The position numbers and the translations under genes are program-made. From NCBI GenBank assembly GCA_019358945.1, contig JAHHIE010000022.1, positions 32,838 to 96,837 on the forward strand: a stretch of DNA of 64,000 bases, read 5' to 3'. The notes below the pieces were generated by a model, which was not told the origin of the DNA, searched no databases, and worked only from the letters and a program-made list of their open reading frames with translations. Origin of the DNA: Stenomitos rutilans HA7619-LM2 (GTDB lineage: Bacteria > Cyanobacteriota > Cyanobacteriia > Leptolyngbyales > Leptolyngbyaceae). How positions within the stretch are numbered: the stretch's first letter is position 1; every line of letters begins with the position of its first letter. Positions 26,665 to 35,728 of this stretch are shown here, in pieces.

Positions 26665-28611
26665 TCAACCACCCACATGGAGAATGGGACGACGCTCTGG
26701 ATCTTTTTCGGCCCGACGGATGACTTCGCGGGTGACGACAGCAATGTCTCCTTCCCCAAACAACATAAAGCGCATTAAGTATTGAATGGGGTTACCTTCG
26801 ACCCAACCAAAATACGCATGAGGTAGTTTTCCTGTTTGATCCCGAATGTGCAGCAGAATGGCGGCGATCGCATTCGGCACCGCTGCACTTTCTGCCCGCA
26901 AAATGCGGTAATTGCCGACCTGTAACCCTCTCACTCGAATCGTATCCACAAATTCTGAGGCATCCGAAATCTGTACTTCCAGGAACAGCACCGCATCCAT
27001 TGCTGGAATATGGTTGTCTTCGCGGACTTCCTTCTCTTTGAGAAAATACTCCCGCTCATCGCCAGCACCCAAACGATTGGCAATGAGCCGAATTTCGGCC
27101 TGGTTGGTTTCGGCAATATATTGCAGAGCCGTTTCGTCCATGTCAATGCGGTCTGCTCGCAGTTCCGTAGAGCGCCACACGCGTGAGACAAGTGAGGTTG
27201 CAATAATGGTGCCAATGAAAAAGGCTGCAATTCTAATGCCTTCTGGTCGTTCAATGATGTTCGTAACGGTTGTGTACAAGAACACAAGGGTAATGGTACC
27301 AAAGGCAAAAACCCCTCGCCTAGAGCCGTGATGACGAGCGGCTAACGTGACCGCAAACGCGGCTGAACTCATTAACACCAGTACCCCTGTCGCATAGGCT
27401 CCCCCTTGCGCTTCTACATTTGCCTTAAAAAGGATGGTGACGGCAAAGGCGATCGTGGTGTATACCAGCACCAGCGGACGAATCGCACGTGCCCAGTTCG
27501 GTGCCATGCCATAACGCGGCAGGTAGCGCGGCACAATGTTCAACAGCCCCGCCATTGCAGAGGCACCTGCAAACCACAGAATGGAAATGGTGCTGAGGTC
27601 ATACAACGTCCCAAAACCATCCCCCATGAACTGATGAGCGAGGTAGGCAAGGGCACGACCATTGGCTTTGCCCTCTGATTGAAACTCGGCGGCAGGAATC
27701 AACAGTGTGGTGACTAAACTGCTGGTCAGCAGAAAGAAGCTCATGATTACAGCGGCAGTCGTGAGCAACTTGTGTGTGTTGCGGACGCGCCCTGTTGGAG
27801 CGGCTTCGGTATCGCTGCGCTGACCACATACCAACGGCATGACCGCAACCCCCGTCTCAAAACCCGATAAACCCAGGGCCAGTTTGGGAAAAAGTAAGGC
27901 GCTAACGCCCAGCATCATCAGCGGGTTGCCATGACTGGCGAAGAGTGCCTCACGCCAGACGCTAACCACCGTTGGTTGACTCAGGATATGGCTGATACCA
28001 ACACCGATCGTGACTAAGTTCAACAGCAAGTAAGCGCCTACTAAAAAGACCGCTAACCCGATCGCCTCCCGAAATCCTCTCAAAAAAACGGCACTGAGCA
28101 AAGACACCAGCACCAGCGTCAGCCCAATATCGTGCCCATGTAAAAACTCTGGCACTAGAGGATTCTCAACAATGTGGGCGGTAGCATCCGCCGCTGAGAG
28201 GGTAATCGTAATGATAAAGTCTGTAGCTACAAACCCCAGAAGGCATAGCACAAAGAGCTTGCCTTGCCACCAGGGCAGTAGATGCTCCAGCATAGAGATC
28301 GATCCTTCCCCATGCGGACTGATCACCGCCACGCGCCGATAGATGGGCAGCGCTCCAAACAGGGTCAGCAACACTAAAATCAAGGTTGCCAACGGCGAAA
28401 GCGACCCGGCCGCCAAAGCTGCAATGCCTGGTTGATACCCCAACGTCGAGAAATAATCGACCCCAGTTAAACACATGACCTGCCACCACTTGTGCTGGCG
28501 ATGAGGCTCCACGTTACGAGCTGTCCCTTTTTTGCCCGCTTTATCCTCTTCCAGTAGCCAACAAACTAATCGGCGACGATAGTAAGTGGCTGGACGAATG
28601 CGTTTAGTCAT
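26665..28611 (-). CDS. APC-superfamily permease with C-terminal cytoplasmic domain
   Basis: A 648-aa membrane protein with about 12 TM helices (~45-480) and a ~165-residue hydrophilic tail. [12 protein letters not shown] and [18 protein letters not shown] in the first third and [15 protein letters not shown] in the middle are marks of a distinct APC subgroup annotated as amino-acid permeases; B. subtilis KimA-like potassium carriers have the same plan. The long tail ([35 protein letters not shown]) resembles regulatory tails in that subgroup. Substrate is therefore open between amino acids and K+. ATG at 28611 has GGAG about 10 nt upstream. No c-di-AMP riboswitch could be made out upstream. 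Confidence 0.75.
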   Translation of the reverse strand: MTKRIRPATYYRRRLVCWLLEEDKAGKKGTARNVEPHRQHKWWQVMCLTGVDYFSTLGYQPGIAALAAGSLSPLATLILVLLTLFGALPIYRRVAVISPHGEGSISMLEHLLPWWQGKLFVLCLLGFVATDFIITITLSAADATAHIVENPLVPEFLHGHDIGLTLVLVSLLSAVFLRGFREAIGLAVFLVGAYLLLNLVTIGVGISHILSQPTVVSVWREALFASHGNPLMMLGVSALLFPKLALGLSGFETGVAVMPLVCGQRSDTEAAPTGRVRNTHKLLTTAAVIMSFFLLTSSLVTTLLIPAAEFQSEGKANGRALAYLAHQFMGDGFGTLYDLSTISILWFAGASAMAGLLNIVPRYLPRYGMAPNWARAIRPLVLVYTTIAFAVTILFKANVEAQGGAYATGVLVLMSSAAFAVTLAARHHGSRRGVFAFGTITLVFLYTTVTNIIERPEGIRIAAFFIGTIIATSLVSRVWRSTELRADRIDMDETALQYIAETNQAEIRLIANRLGAGDEREYFLKEKEVREDNHIPAMDAVLFLEVQISDASEFVDTIRVRGLQVGNYRILRAESAAVPNAIAAILLHIRDQTGKLPHAYFGWVEGNPIQYLMRFMLFGEGDIAVVTREVIRRAEKDPERRPILHVGG

Positions 28612-28854
28612 GAACCATGACTCCTGCGGCTCTGCCCTTCTGCATGCTTAACCATGATTAGCCTCGACTTGCTTAGCAATGGTGTTCAACTTAGTGCCAC
28701 CATAATTCCATCTAAGCTTAGATCGACACAGGCGATCGCTTGCAACATCAGAGGATTATCTGCATGGCCGCTCACGTTTGCCAGCCCCTATCGACCAGCA
28801 AGTAGCCCACCAAGCAGCAGATGAGCCATCGACCAGCCAGATATCGACCAGTGA

Positions 28855-29772
28855 CTAAATGATTGGAGACGGCGGTTTCATCGCCTGAAACGCATTTAGG
28901 GCCAGCGCGATCGCAATTAAGCCCATTCCTGCGGCTTCGAGAGCAGTTGGCGTTTCACCAAGCTGTATCCAGGCCGCTAACACTCCTACAACCGGATTCA
29001 ACAGTACGCCTAAACCTGCCGTACCCGCCGAAAGACGGTTTAAAACAAAAAGCCAGAGTAAAGTGGCGATCGCGGTTCCTGGAATGATGTTATAAACGAG
29101 CGCAAAAACAAAAGGCTGCGACCACACAATGGGAGTGGACGGAGTAAAGAGAGCCATCAGCACCAGGGGAATCGCCCCTGCAACCGTTTGCCATGTTGTA
29201 AATGACAGCAAATCAAGCTTAACCGTTTGCCGGACTCGCTTGGCAATGATGGCACCACCAGCCCAACACAGACCTGCCAGCAGAGCCAGCACTTTACTGA
29301 CGATCGTGCCGTGTAGATGCTGTAGATCCAAAATAAGCAGCAGTCCGGCAAGGCTCAGGGCGATCGCGATCCACTGCAAACCTTGCACCCGCTCACGTAA
29401 GAAGAACCACGCCAGTAAGAGCGTCCATAGCGGCATCGTGTAGACCAACACAGACGTTCTGCCCGCACCGCCGCTGACCAGGGCCAAGGTTGCTAACCCA
29501 TATACGCCACCAATTTGGAGAAACCCAGCCCAAAACGTGAACAAAAATTCTTTCGGCCAAAGAGGTTTCCGCCAGCACAACAGCGCCAGAAGTAAGCTCA
29601 CTGCCCCCAGCGTAATCCGCAGTGCTGCAAACTGGAACGGTGGCGCATACTGCACCGCAATTTTCATTTGCACCCAGTTGTAACCCCAGATGAGCGCCAG
29701 TGCTAAGAGCGCCAGCAGAGCGGGCCAACGCGCTGATTCATGTTTTGACACAAAAAGGTCTCTTAACGTCAT
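28855..29772 (-). CDS. EamA/DMT-family transporter
   Basis: A ten-helix drug/metabolite transporter of about 305 aa. Two EamA repeats are visible: the first opens with LALALIWGYNWVQMKIAV and includes RITLGAVSLLLALL and VLVYTMPLWTLLLAWFFLRERV. The second starts near LLAGLCWAGGAIIAKRV and ends with LNPVVGVLAAWIQLGETPT...GMGLIAIAL. Members export amino acids or other metabolites; this one's substrate is unknown. The ATG at 29772 is chosen over an in-frame GTG at 29817 because the residues between look non-conserved, but neither has a good ribosome-binding site. Confidence 0.8.
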   Translation of the reverse strand: MTLRDLFVSKHESARWPALLALLALALIWGYNWVQMKIAVQYAPPFQFAALRITLGAVSLLLALLCWRKPLWPKEFLFTFWAGFLQIGGVYGLATLALVSGGAGRTSVLVYTMPLWTLLLAWFFLRERVQGLQWIAIALSLAGLLLILDLQHLHGTIVSKVLALLAGLCWAGGAIIAKRVRQTVKLDLLSFTTWQTVAGAIPLVLMALFTPSTPIVWSQPFVFALVYNIIPGTAIATLLWLFVLNRLSAGTAGLGVLLNPVVGVLAAWIQLGETPTALEAAGMGLIAIALALNAFQAMKPPSPII

Positions 29773-29817
29773 GAAACAAGAAAGGACGCTTTGTCGATCG
29801 CTTCCAATCTGCGGCAC

Positions 29818-30255
29818 CAGACAACCTCGAACTCAGCACCAGCGGCTTTCATCTGTCCGCTGCATTTGAATTAGTAGACCGCGCTATTGCCGATTAGAGA
29901 ATGCGCTATTGACCCCGCCCTCGTTTGCAATCTGCAAAACTCAAGCGCCTCTGAGTCTAGAAAACTTGCGATCGCCATTTCAAGCACTGCTTCGATTGGA
30001 TACTCAATCTCAGAGACTTAATGCGAGTGTTGCAAAGGATTTGCTTGAACTTTTTTGACTTCTTCGTATCTCCAAATATCCTCTTAGAATCACTATGTAG
30101 CTTGGTCAGAAAGCCTAGACAAAGCAATGGGCTAAACGCCTAGTTTGAGTAGGCTTTCTGACTCGCCGTTGTCATATTACACATGGCGACGGCTATAGCA
30201 ATCAAACTGGTATAAGAACCTTACAATGCGGGAGACAAAGCAACCGCTCGTCTGG
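29818..30255. other. 438-bp gap with a long hairpin
   Basis: Between the EamA transporter and the first RTX gene. Besides the hairpin at 30105-30162 no gene or repeat is seen. Confidence 0.5.
30105..30162. terminator. Long inverted repeat downstream of the first RTX gene
   Basis: 13-bp perfect arms GTCAGAAAGCCTA / TAGGCTTTCTGAC enclose a 32-base loop that contains a weaker inner pairing. It lies ~95 bp beyond the stop codon of the minus-strand RTX gene. It lacks a clear U-tract, so it may be a processing or stability structure or a small mobile palindrome rather than an intrinsic terminator. Confidence 0.4.
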
Positions 30256-33200
30256 CTAAACCGTGACAAAGGTGGTCTTTACTTTCTCTTGCAGCAGAGA
30301 TGCATTCACGCTATCCAACTTCGCAACAACCTGATGCAGCGAGTTGTCGATTACCCAGGTTTGGCTTCCTCGTTGTTGCAGCAGCGCCTCACTGAGGTTA
30401 AAGCCACTGCCTAAAGCAATTGTGTCGGTACCGACCTCAAAATCACGAATGATTTTGATGCCTTGTCCGCGCGCTAGGGCAAACGTATCGGCACCACCAC
30501 CCCCTGTCAGCACATCATTGCCACTACCGCCATCGAGCCAATCAGCGCCAGCATCACCAAACAGTTGGTCATCCCCCACGCCACCGTAAAGCGTGTCGTT
30601 TCCAGCATTACCCCAGAGTTGGTCGTTACCACTATCGCCGTAAAGCGTGTCGTTTCCAGCATGCCCCCAGAGGCGATCGTTCCCATCGCCACCATAGAGT
30701 TGATCTTGATCAGCACCACCCGTCAGCAGGTCTTGCCCACCCCAACCATAAATCTGGTTGGCTGTCGTCTTACCTACCAAAGTTTCAGACAAGTCAGTGC
30801 CATTAAGCGTGGAGGACGATGGTGTGCTGGGTATTAACGGCTGTACCGTAAGAGTGAAGGTATCTTTAATAGTGCCACCGTTACCATCAGAAGCAGACAA
30901 CACAATGGTTGAGGTGCCCGCGCTTGCACTAGTGGGTGTACCGCTGAAAGTACCTGTAGCCGCGTTAAAGGTCAGCCAGCTCGGTAAGCTGCTACCATCC
31001 TCTAACGTGGCTTGGTAGGTCAGGGTATCGCCGTCTGGATCAGCAAACGTCTTGGGATTGACGGTGTAACTGAAGGGATTGGTTGCAGTGGTCGTCAGGT
31101 CAGGAATGGTGTAAGCGCTGTTGAGAGTAGGGGATTGGTTAGTAGCGGCATTGACTGTCAGCGTAAAGGTGTCTTTACTGCTGCCACCATTGCCGTCAGA
31201 AGCCGTCAGGTCAATGGTCAATGTACCAGCATTGGCATTGGTAGGCGTGCCGCTAAAGGTACGCGTCGTAGAATTAAAGGTTAGCCAGGTGGGTAAACTA
31301 CTGCCATCGCCCAACGTCGCTGTGTAGCTGAGGGTATCACCATCGGCATCAGTAAAGGCATTGGCATCAACCGTATAGCTGAAAGCTTGTTTTCCGGCAG
31401 CGGTTAGGTCAGGAACGGCATTAGCACTGTTGAGGGTGGGTGCCGTATTACCGCTACTAGCAGTATCGTCGTTTTGAATCGTGCCTGATGCGGTAGCGGT
31501 GGTCAGTGTCGCACCACCAGTCGGGCTGGAGAGTGTTACCGTGAAGCCTTCATCCGATTCTACCGTTGTGTCACCGCTGGCATTCACAGTGATGACTTTG
31601 CTGGTTTCACCGGCCGCAAACGTTACAGTGCCCGTCGGTAAAGTACCGCTAAAGTCAGCGGCATTCGCAGCATTGGAGCCACTGCCCGTGACAGCATAGT
31701 CTACGCTGGTGGCGCTAGTTGTGTCACCACTGCGCGTGACTGTAAAGGTGTAGGGAGTGGTGCCGCTGTTGCCTTCTGCTTTCGACGCACTGATAGCCGC
31801 GATCGCCAAATCGGTCGTGGTCGTAGCAACATCATCATTTTGAATCGTGCCTGTGGCAGTGGCAGTGGTCAGCGTGGCTCCACCAGTCGGACTGGAGAGC
31901 GTGACAGTGAAGCCTTCATCCGATTCAACGGTTGTGTCACCGCTGGCATTTAGAGTGATCACTTTGCTGGTTTCGCCTGCCGCAAAGCTGATAGTACCAG
32001 TAGGCAATGTACCGCCAAAGTCAGCAGCCTTTGCAGCGTTTGTACCAGAGCCAGTGACGGCATAATTGACACTGGTAGCACTTGTCGTGTCGCCACTACG
32101 AGTGACTGTAAAGGTGTAGGGAGTGGTGCCGCTGTTGCCTTCTGCTTTCGACGCACTGGTAGCCGCAATCGCCAATGTCGTTGGAGTGCCCGTTTCGTTG
32201 TCGGCGATCGTCACCGTTCCGGTTGAATCCGTGCCGATCTTATACCTGCTAGTTGAGTCGATCGTTAAGATAACGGTTTCGTTGCCCTCCGCCACAGTGT
32301 CATCTTTCGGTGCGATCGTGATCGTCGCTGATGATGACCCTGCTGGAATCGTGACGTTTTTGGCAAGCGTTTTGCTTGTGGTTGCATCGGTGTAATCGGC
32401 AAGGTTTGTGGCAGTGCCAGAAATGTAGTAGGTTACAACTAATGAATCGGTCGTACTGCCAGTGCGAGTAACGGTGAATTGACCAGGATCTGAACCCGTC
32501 TCTGACGCATCGGCATCAGTGGCGGCAATGGTAACGACGGGTATTGAGTCATCGTTGACGATCGTGGCTCCAATAGCTGAATTGGTAAAGGTCGCCTTCT
32601 TATCTGGATCAGATAGAACGACTAGAAAGGTCTCGTTTGATTCGTCCGTGAGATCGCCTTTGACATTGATGGCGACCTGTTTGCTCGTTTCGTTGGGCAG
32701 AAAGGTGACGGTACCCGTGTAAAATCCGCCTTCAATATCATCGGCGCTGGCTGGATTTGTCCCAGTACCGCTACTGACGGTATAGCTCACCTTGGTTGTG
32801 CCCGAAACGTCACCGCTGCGAATGACGTTAAAGGTGAACGGTGTCGTGCCTGTATCGCCCTCCGATCGGTAGGTACTGACCGCTTTCGCTTCGATCGTTG
32901 CCGAATCCTCATTTTGAATCGTGCCTGTGGCAGTGGCAGTGGCGATCGTGGCACCCGACGACGCGTTTGAAAGGGTAACGGTAAAGCCTTCATCAGGTTC
33001 GGCTGTGGTATCCCCCTGGACATTGATGGTTAAGGTCTTGCTGGTTTCATTGGCGGCAAAATTAATGGTGCCACCAGGCAATGTTCCGCCAAAATCGGCA
33101 GCATTCGCCGTCTTAGAACCACTGCCCGTGACGGCGTAATCCACGCTGACGGCACTGGTCGTATCGCCAGAACGGGTAATCGTAAAGGTAAACGGTGTTG

Positions 33201-35181
33201 TGCCGCTATTACCCTCTGATTTAATGCTATCTTTCACGGCAATAAACAGTGAAGCAGGTGTCAGCGTCGGGGTGCCTGTATATTCGTGAGCGCCAATGTC
33301 GGTTTCTACGCCATTAATGCCATCCCCATCGCGGCGGGTTGTTCCGTCTGCGTCGGTGCTGACCACGCTGCTAAAATCGCTGGAACCCGCATCGATCGCC
33401 AAACTCCCTGCTTTAAGCGTAAAATCTCCATTTTCTGGATCAACAAATTGGGGATCTTGTTCAATGATGTTTTGCAGTTTGGCACTGGTTTCATTAGTTG
33501 CCGCTGCATTATTGGCTGACGAATCCACATAGGATTGACCCGAACCCATTGTGGCACCAGCGGGACTGGTTGACTGAAACGTCGTTGAAGAGTTATAGGT
33601 CAGGTTATTGTCAAAAATAACATCTGACGATTGATAAATTAAGTTGGAACGACTGCCATCTCTCGCGGACATGATGTTGTTTTCAGCCCGCACATTGCCA
33701 GAATTGATGACTGAAATTTCACCTTTGACATCCAGGTTGCTGGAGTTGTGATACAGCGTGTTGTTGACAATATCTGCATTCTCAGATTGAAAGACGGTAA
33801 CACCAAAGCCACCGTTGTCATAAACTGTGTTGTTGGCAATCAGAAACTTGCCCTCATAGGCGCTTTCTTTGACATCTGAATCAACTTCATTATTTCTGTT
33901 GGAGTCAAGAATGATGCCATGCCCTTCTGACACTTTTGTCGCTTGAATCCAGGGAATCAATTGGATATTGTCGTGAATGGTATTTCCCTGAATCACAAAT
34001 TTGTAGTCAGTCGTGTTGCTGTCAGAATTATGGCTGTGCAAGATGCTAATGGCACTAGTTCCCAGAGTGCTGTATAGCGATGTTTCAGAGATTGTGTTGT
34101 TCTCAATGGTGATGTAATCCGACATGTTGGAACCAATACCACCACCGGGAAACTTGGAGATCGTGTTATTGCTGATGGTGATATGGTTGGAATAGTTAAC
34201 GATGTTTTGACCCGTGCCATCGTATGAGGGCTGGATGGAAATCGCAGATCCATTGATCAATGGGTTGCTGCTGTTATCTTTTTGCGACTCCGCATACTCC
34301 ATCGTGATGCTGTCGAGAGGTCCATTGACCGTAAACCCATCTACCACCACGTAGGAAGAACCTGAAATCGAAATGGCGGAGGCACCTTGAGAGTCAATGA
34401 CTGGATTAGCACCAGGATACGCCTTGAACGTAATTGGGTTTTCTTCAGTGCCTTGTTTGTTCCGAATCGCCAGCGTTGCTTTGGTGGAACCACTTGTATA
34501 GGTGCCATCCATCACCAGGACGGTATCGCCTGCTTGCACCAGATCCGCCGCTTTTTGCAACGAACGAAAGGCTTGTGATGTGCTGGAACCGTCGTTACTG
34601 TCGCTGCCTGTGCCCGAAACGTAGTAAGTCGCTAGGGTGCCCTGATAATTTGCCATTACTTCAGGGTGGAAAGCAGGCGTAGATTTGACTGCGCCTGTAG
34701 AGACTTCTAAATTCCAATTGCCTTTAGCTCCTGTCAAGCTATTGGAGGCTGCCACTGTTGCGCCAGTCAGCAAACTCAGGTGGTTAATAAACGCGACTCC
34801 ATTTCTGCCATCGGCTGCTTCAGTCGCCGCTACATTGCAGCCGTACAGCAAGATATCAGCCTCTTCTGCCAAAGCTGTCCGCCACTGCTGCAATTGCAAG
34901 CTGTAATCTACCAGAGTCTCTGTGCTGAGGTATGTGTTACCCAGTTGCACGCTTCCCGGTGCCCCGTGGGAGATGATTTGAATACTGCTAAGGTTGACAT
35001 ACTCTTTGAGCACGGTGGTAATCTGCTCAACGCCATCCAAACGTGGATCGAGCATAGCGACTTCTGCACCAGGAAGCACTCCTAGCGCCAGTGCACTATA
35101 ATCGGCGATCGCAGCATCAATGAAGACAAGGGTATTCTGAACAGCGTCTTGTTGCGTTGGCTGAGAGAGTTGAACAGTCAT
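30256..35181 (-). CDS. Giant RTX surface protein 1: DUF4347, beta-helix, 5 Calx-beta, 2 Ig-like, RTX
   Basis: A 1641-aa type I-secreted protein. Order: DUF4347 (~15-180, IQIISHGAPGSVQLG and ILLYGCNVA), a right-handed beta-helix module (~190-640) opening with YYVSGTGSDSNDGS like family-9 polysaccharide lyases and closing AIDAGSS...DIGAHEYTG, five Calx-beta domains (~640-1240), two putative Ig/cadherin-like domains (~1245-1450, SWLTFNSTTRTFSGTP), RTX nonapeptides (~1455-1560, GGDGNDRLWGHAGND), and a C-terminal secretion region. There is no N-terminal signal peptide, as expected for type I export. Likely an adhesin or polysaccharide-binding/degrading protein folding outside with calcium. ATG at 35181 has AGAGGA 7 nt upstream. 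Paralogue of the next gene. The last two Calx-beta copies are nearly identical (366-bp duplication). Confidence 0.9.
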   Translation of the reverse strand: MTVQLSQPTQQDAVQNTLVFIDAAIADYSALALGVLPGAEVAMLDPRLDGVEQITTVLKEYVNLSSIQIISHGAPGSVQLGNTYLSTETLVDYSLQLQQWRTALAEEADILLYGCNVAATEAADGRNGVAFINHLSLLTGATVAASNSLTGAKGNWNLEVSTGAVKSTPAFHPEVMANYQGTLATYYVSGTGSDSNDGSSTSQAFRSLQKAADLVQAGDTVLVMDGTYTSGSTKATLAIRNKQGTEENPITFKAYPGANPVIDSQGASAISISGSSYVVVDGFTVNGPLDSITMEYAESQKDNSSNPLINGSAISIQPSYDGTGQNIVNYSNHITISNNTISKFPGGGIGSNMSDYITIENNTISETSLYSTLGTSAISILHSHNSDSNTTDYKFVIQGNTIHDNIQLIPWIQATKVSEGHGIILDSNRNNEVDSDVKESAYEGKFLIANNTVYDNGGFGVTVFQSENADIVNNTLYHNSSNLDVKGEISVINSGNVRAENNIMSARDGSRSNLIYQSSDVIFDNNLTYNSSTTFQSTSPAGATMGSGQSYVDSSANNAAATNETSAKLQNIIEQDPQFVDPENGDFTLKAGSLAIDAGSSDFSSVVSTDADGTTRRDGDGINGVETDIGAHEYTGTPTLTPASLFIAVKDSIKSEGNSGTTPFTFTITRSGDTTSAVSVDYAVTGSGSKTANAADFGGTLPGGTINFAANETSKTLTINVQGDTTAEPDEGFTVTLSNASSGATIATATATGTIQNEDSATIEAKAVSTYRSEGDTGTTPFTFNVIRSGDVSGTTKVSYTVSSGTGTNPASADDIEGGFYTGTVTFLPNETSKQVAINVKGDLTDESNETFLVVLSDPDKKATFTNSAIGATIVNDDSIPVVTIAATDADASETGSDPGQFTVTRTGSTTDSLVVTYYISGTATNLADYTDATTSKTLAKNVTIPAGSSSATITIAPKDDTVAEGNETVILTIDSTSRYKIGTDSTGTVTIADNETGTPTTLAIAATSASKAEGNSGTTPYTFTVTRSGDTTSATSVNYAVTGSGTNAAKAADFGGTLPTGTISFAAGETSKVITLNASGDTTVESDEGFTVTLSSPTGGATLTTATATGTIQNDDVATTTTDLAIAAISASKAEGNSGTTPYTFTVTRSGDTTSATSVDYAVTGSGSNAANAADFSGTLPTGTVTFAAGETSKVITVNASGDTTVESDEGFTVTLSSPTGGATLTTATASGTIQNDDTASSGNTAPTLNSANAVPDLTAAGKQAFSYTVDANAFTDADGDTLSYTATLGDGSSLPTWLTFNSTTRTFSGTPTNANAGTLTIDLTASDGNGGSSKDTFTLTVNAATNQSPTLNSAYTIPDLTTTATNPFSYTVNPKTFADPDGDTLTYQATLEDGSSLPSWLTFNAATGTFSGTPTSASAGTSTIVLSASDGNGGTIKDTFTLTVQPLIPSTPSSSTLNGTDLSETLVGKTTANQIYGWGGQDLLTGGADQDQLYGGDGNDRLWGHAGNDTLYGDSGNDQLWGNAGNDTLYGGVGDDQLFGDAGADWLDGGSGNDVLTGGGGADTFALARGQGIKIIRDFEVGTDTIALGSGFNLSEALLQQRGSQTWVIDNSLHQVVAKLDSVNASLLQEKVKTTFVTV
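31480..32165 (-). repeat. Tandem 366-bp duplication of a Calx-beta domain
   Basis: The Calx-beta copies read from ~32165 to ~31847 and from ~31800 to ~31481 are offset by exactly 366 bp (122 codons) and nearly identical at the protein level (both run SASKAEGNSGTTPYTFTVTR). Recent in-frame duplication inside RTX protein 1. Confidence 0.8.
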
Positions 35182-35477
35182 GATGATTCCTCTGAGACTT
35201 TATCCGTGGGTTAGAAGTTGCCAAAATGGCATGGTAAATGCGCCCTCGACGGATGACTTGGGGACTGAAAGTCGCAGTAGTTAGTTAAGACAAGGACGGT
35301 GGTTACCCTTGAACAAACGTTCTCGCCCTTTCCACCGTTTAATTCCATGTCTCGAACCATTTAGACCGATGTGCTGTGTAAAAACTGGTAGATGAATCCC
35401 CAATCATGGGATTCGTTGCTTCAATTTCTTGAGTCAGATGTTAATCGTGTTTAAGAACACTTTTTGATGCCCATGCA

Positions 35478-35512
35478 ACGATGAAATCTTGGGAAGGTGA
35501 ATATTTTGTGAA
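35478..35512 (-). promoter_or_regulatory. Direct-repeat promoter motif, copy 1 (RTX gene 1)
   Basis: Minus strand: TTCACA-N5-TTCACC (11-bp period), then 12 bases, then CATCGT at the -10 position. The first 16 bases are identical to copies at 43436-43470 and 52335-52369. About 300 bp upstream of the RTX gene start. The -10 match is weak here. Confidence 0.5.
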
Positions 35513-35660
35513 AGTTTTGCGATTGCTTCATATCAACATCGGTTCTTCATTTTTGAGCGATCGCCTCTGTAAATGTACTTTGATGGCGGTAATTCATCTG
35601 TAAATTCACCTGTTGGTTTGCTCCATTGTCAGCATTATCTGAAGAAAGGATTGAACATAA

Positions 35661-35696
35661 AACGGCTGAATATTTAAGGGTAAATACTCAGCCGTT
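35661..35696 (-). terminator. Intrinsic terminator of RTX gene 2
   Basis: AACGGCTGA / TCAGCCGTT outer arms plus inner ATATTTA / TAAATA pairing form a stem about 16 bp long. On the minus strand it is followed by TTTTATGTT. It lies 33 bp beyond the stop codon at 35729. Confidence 0.75.
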
Positions 35697-35728
35697 CTAT
35701 ATGGTTCATTCGTGGAGGCGATCGTCTA

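Larger units (their letters stand above)
35182..35728. other. 547-bp region between the two RTX genes
   Basis: Contains the terminator of the upstream RTX gene (35661-35696) and a promoter-like direct repeat (35478-35512) for the downstream one, so the two paralogues are separate transcription units. No gene is seen. Confidence 0.7.

Noticed and set aside
28612..28854. c-di-AMP (ydaO-type) riboswitch before the KimA-like permease
   Set aside because: I looked for the conserved G-rich core on the minus strand and did not find it; only short ATCGACCAG repeats are present.
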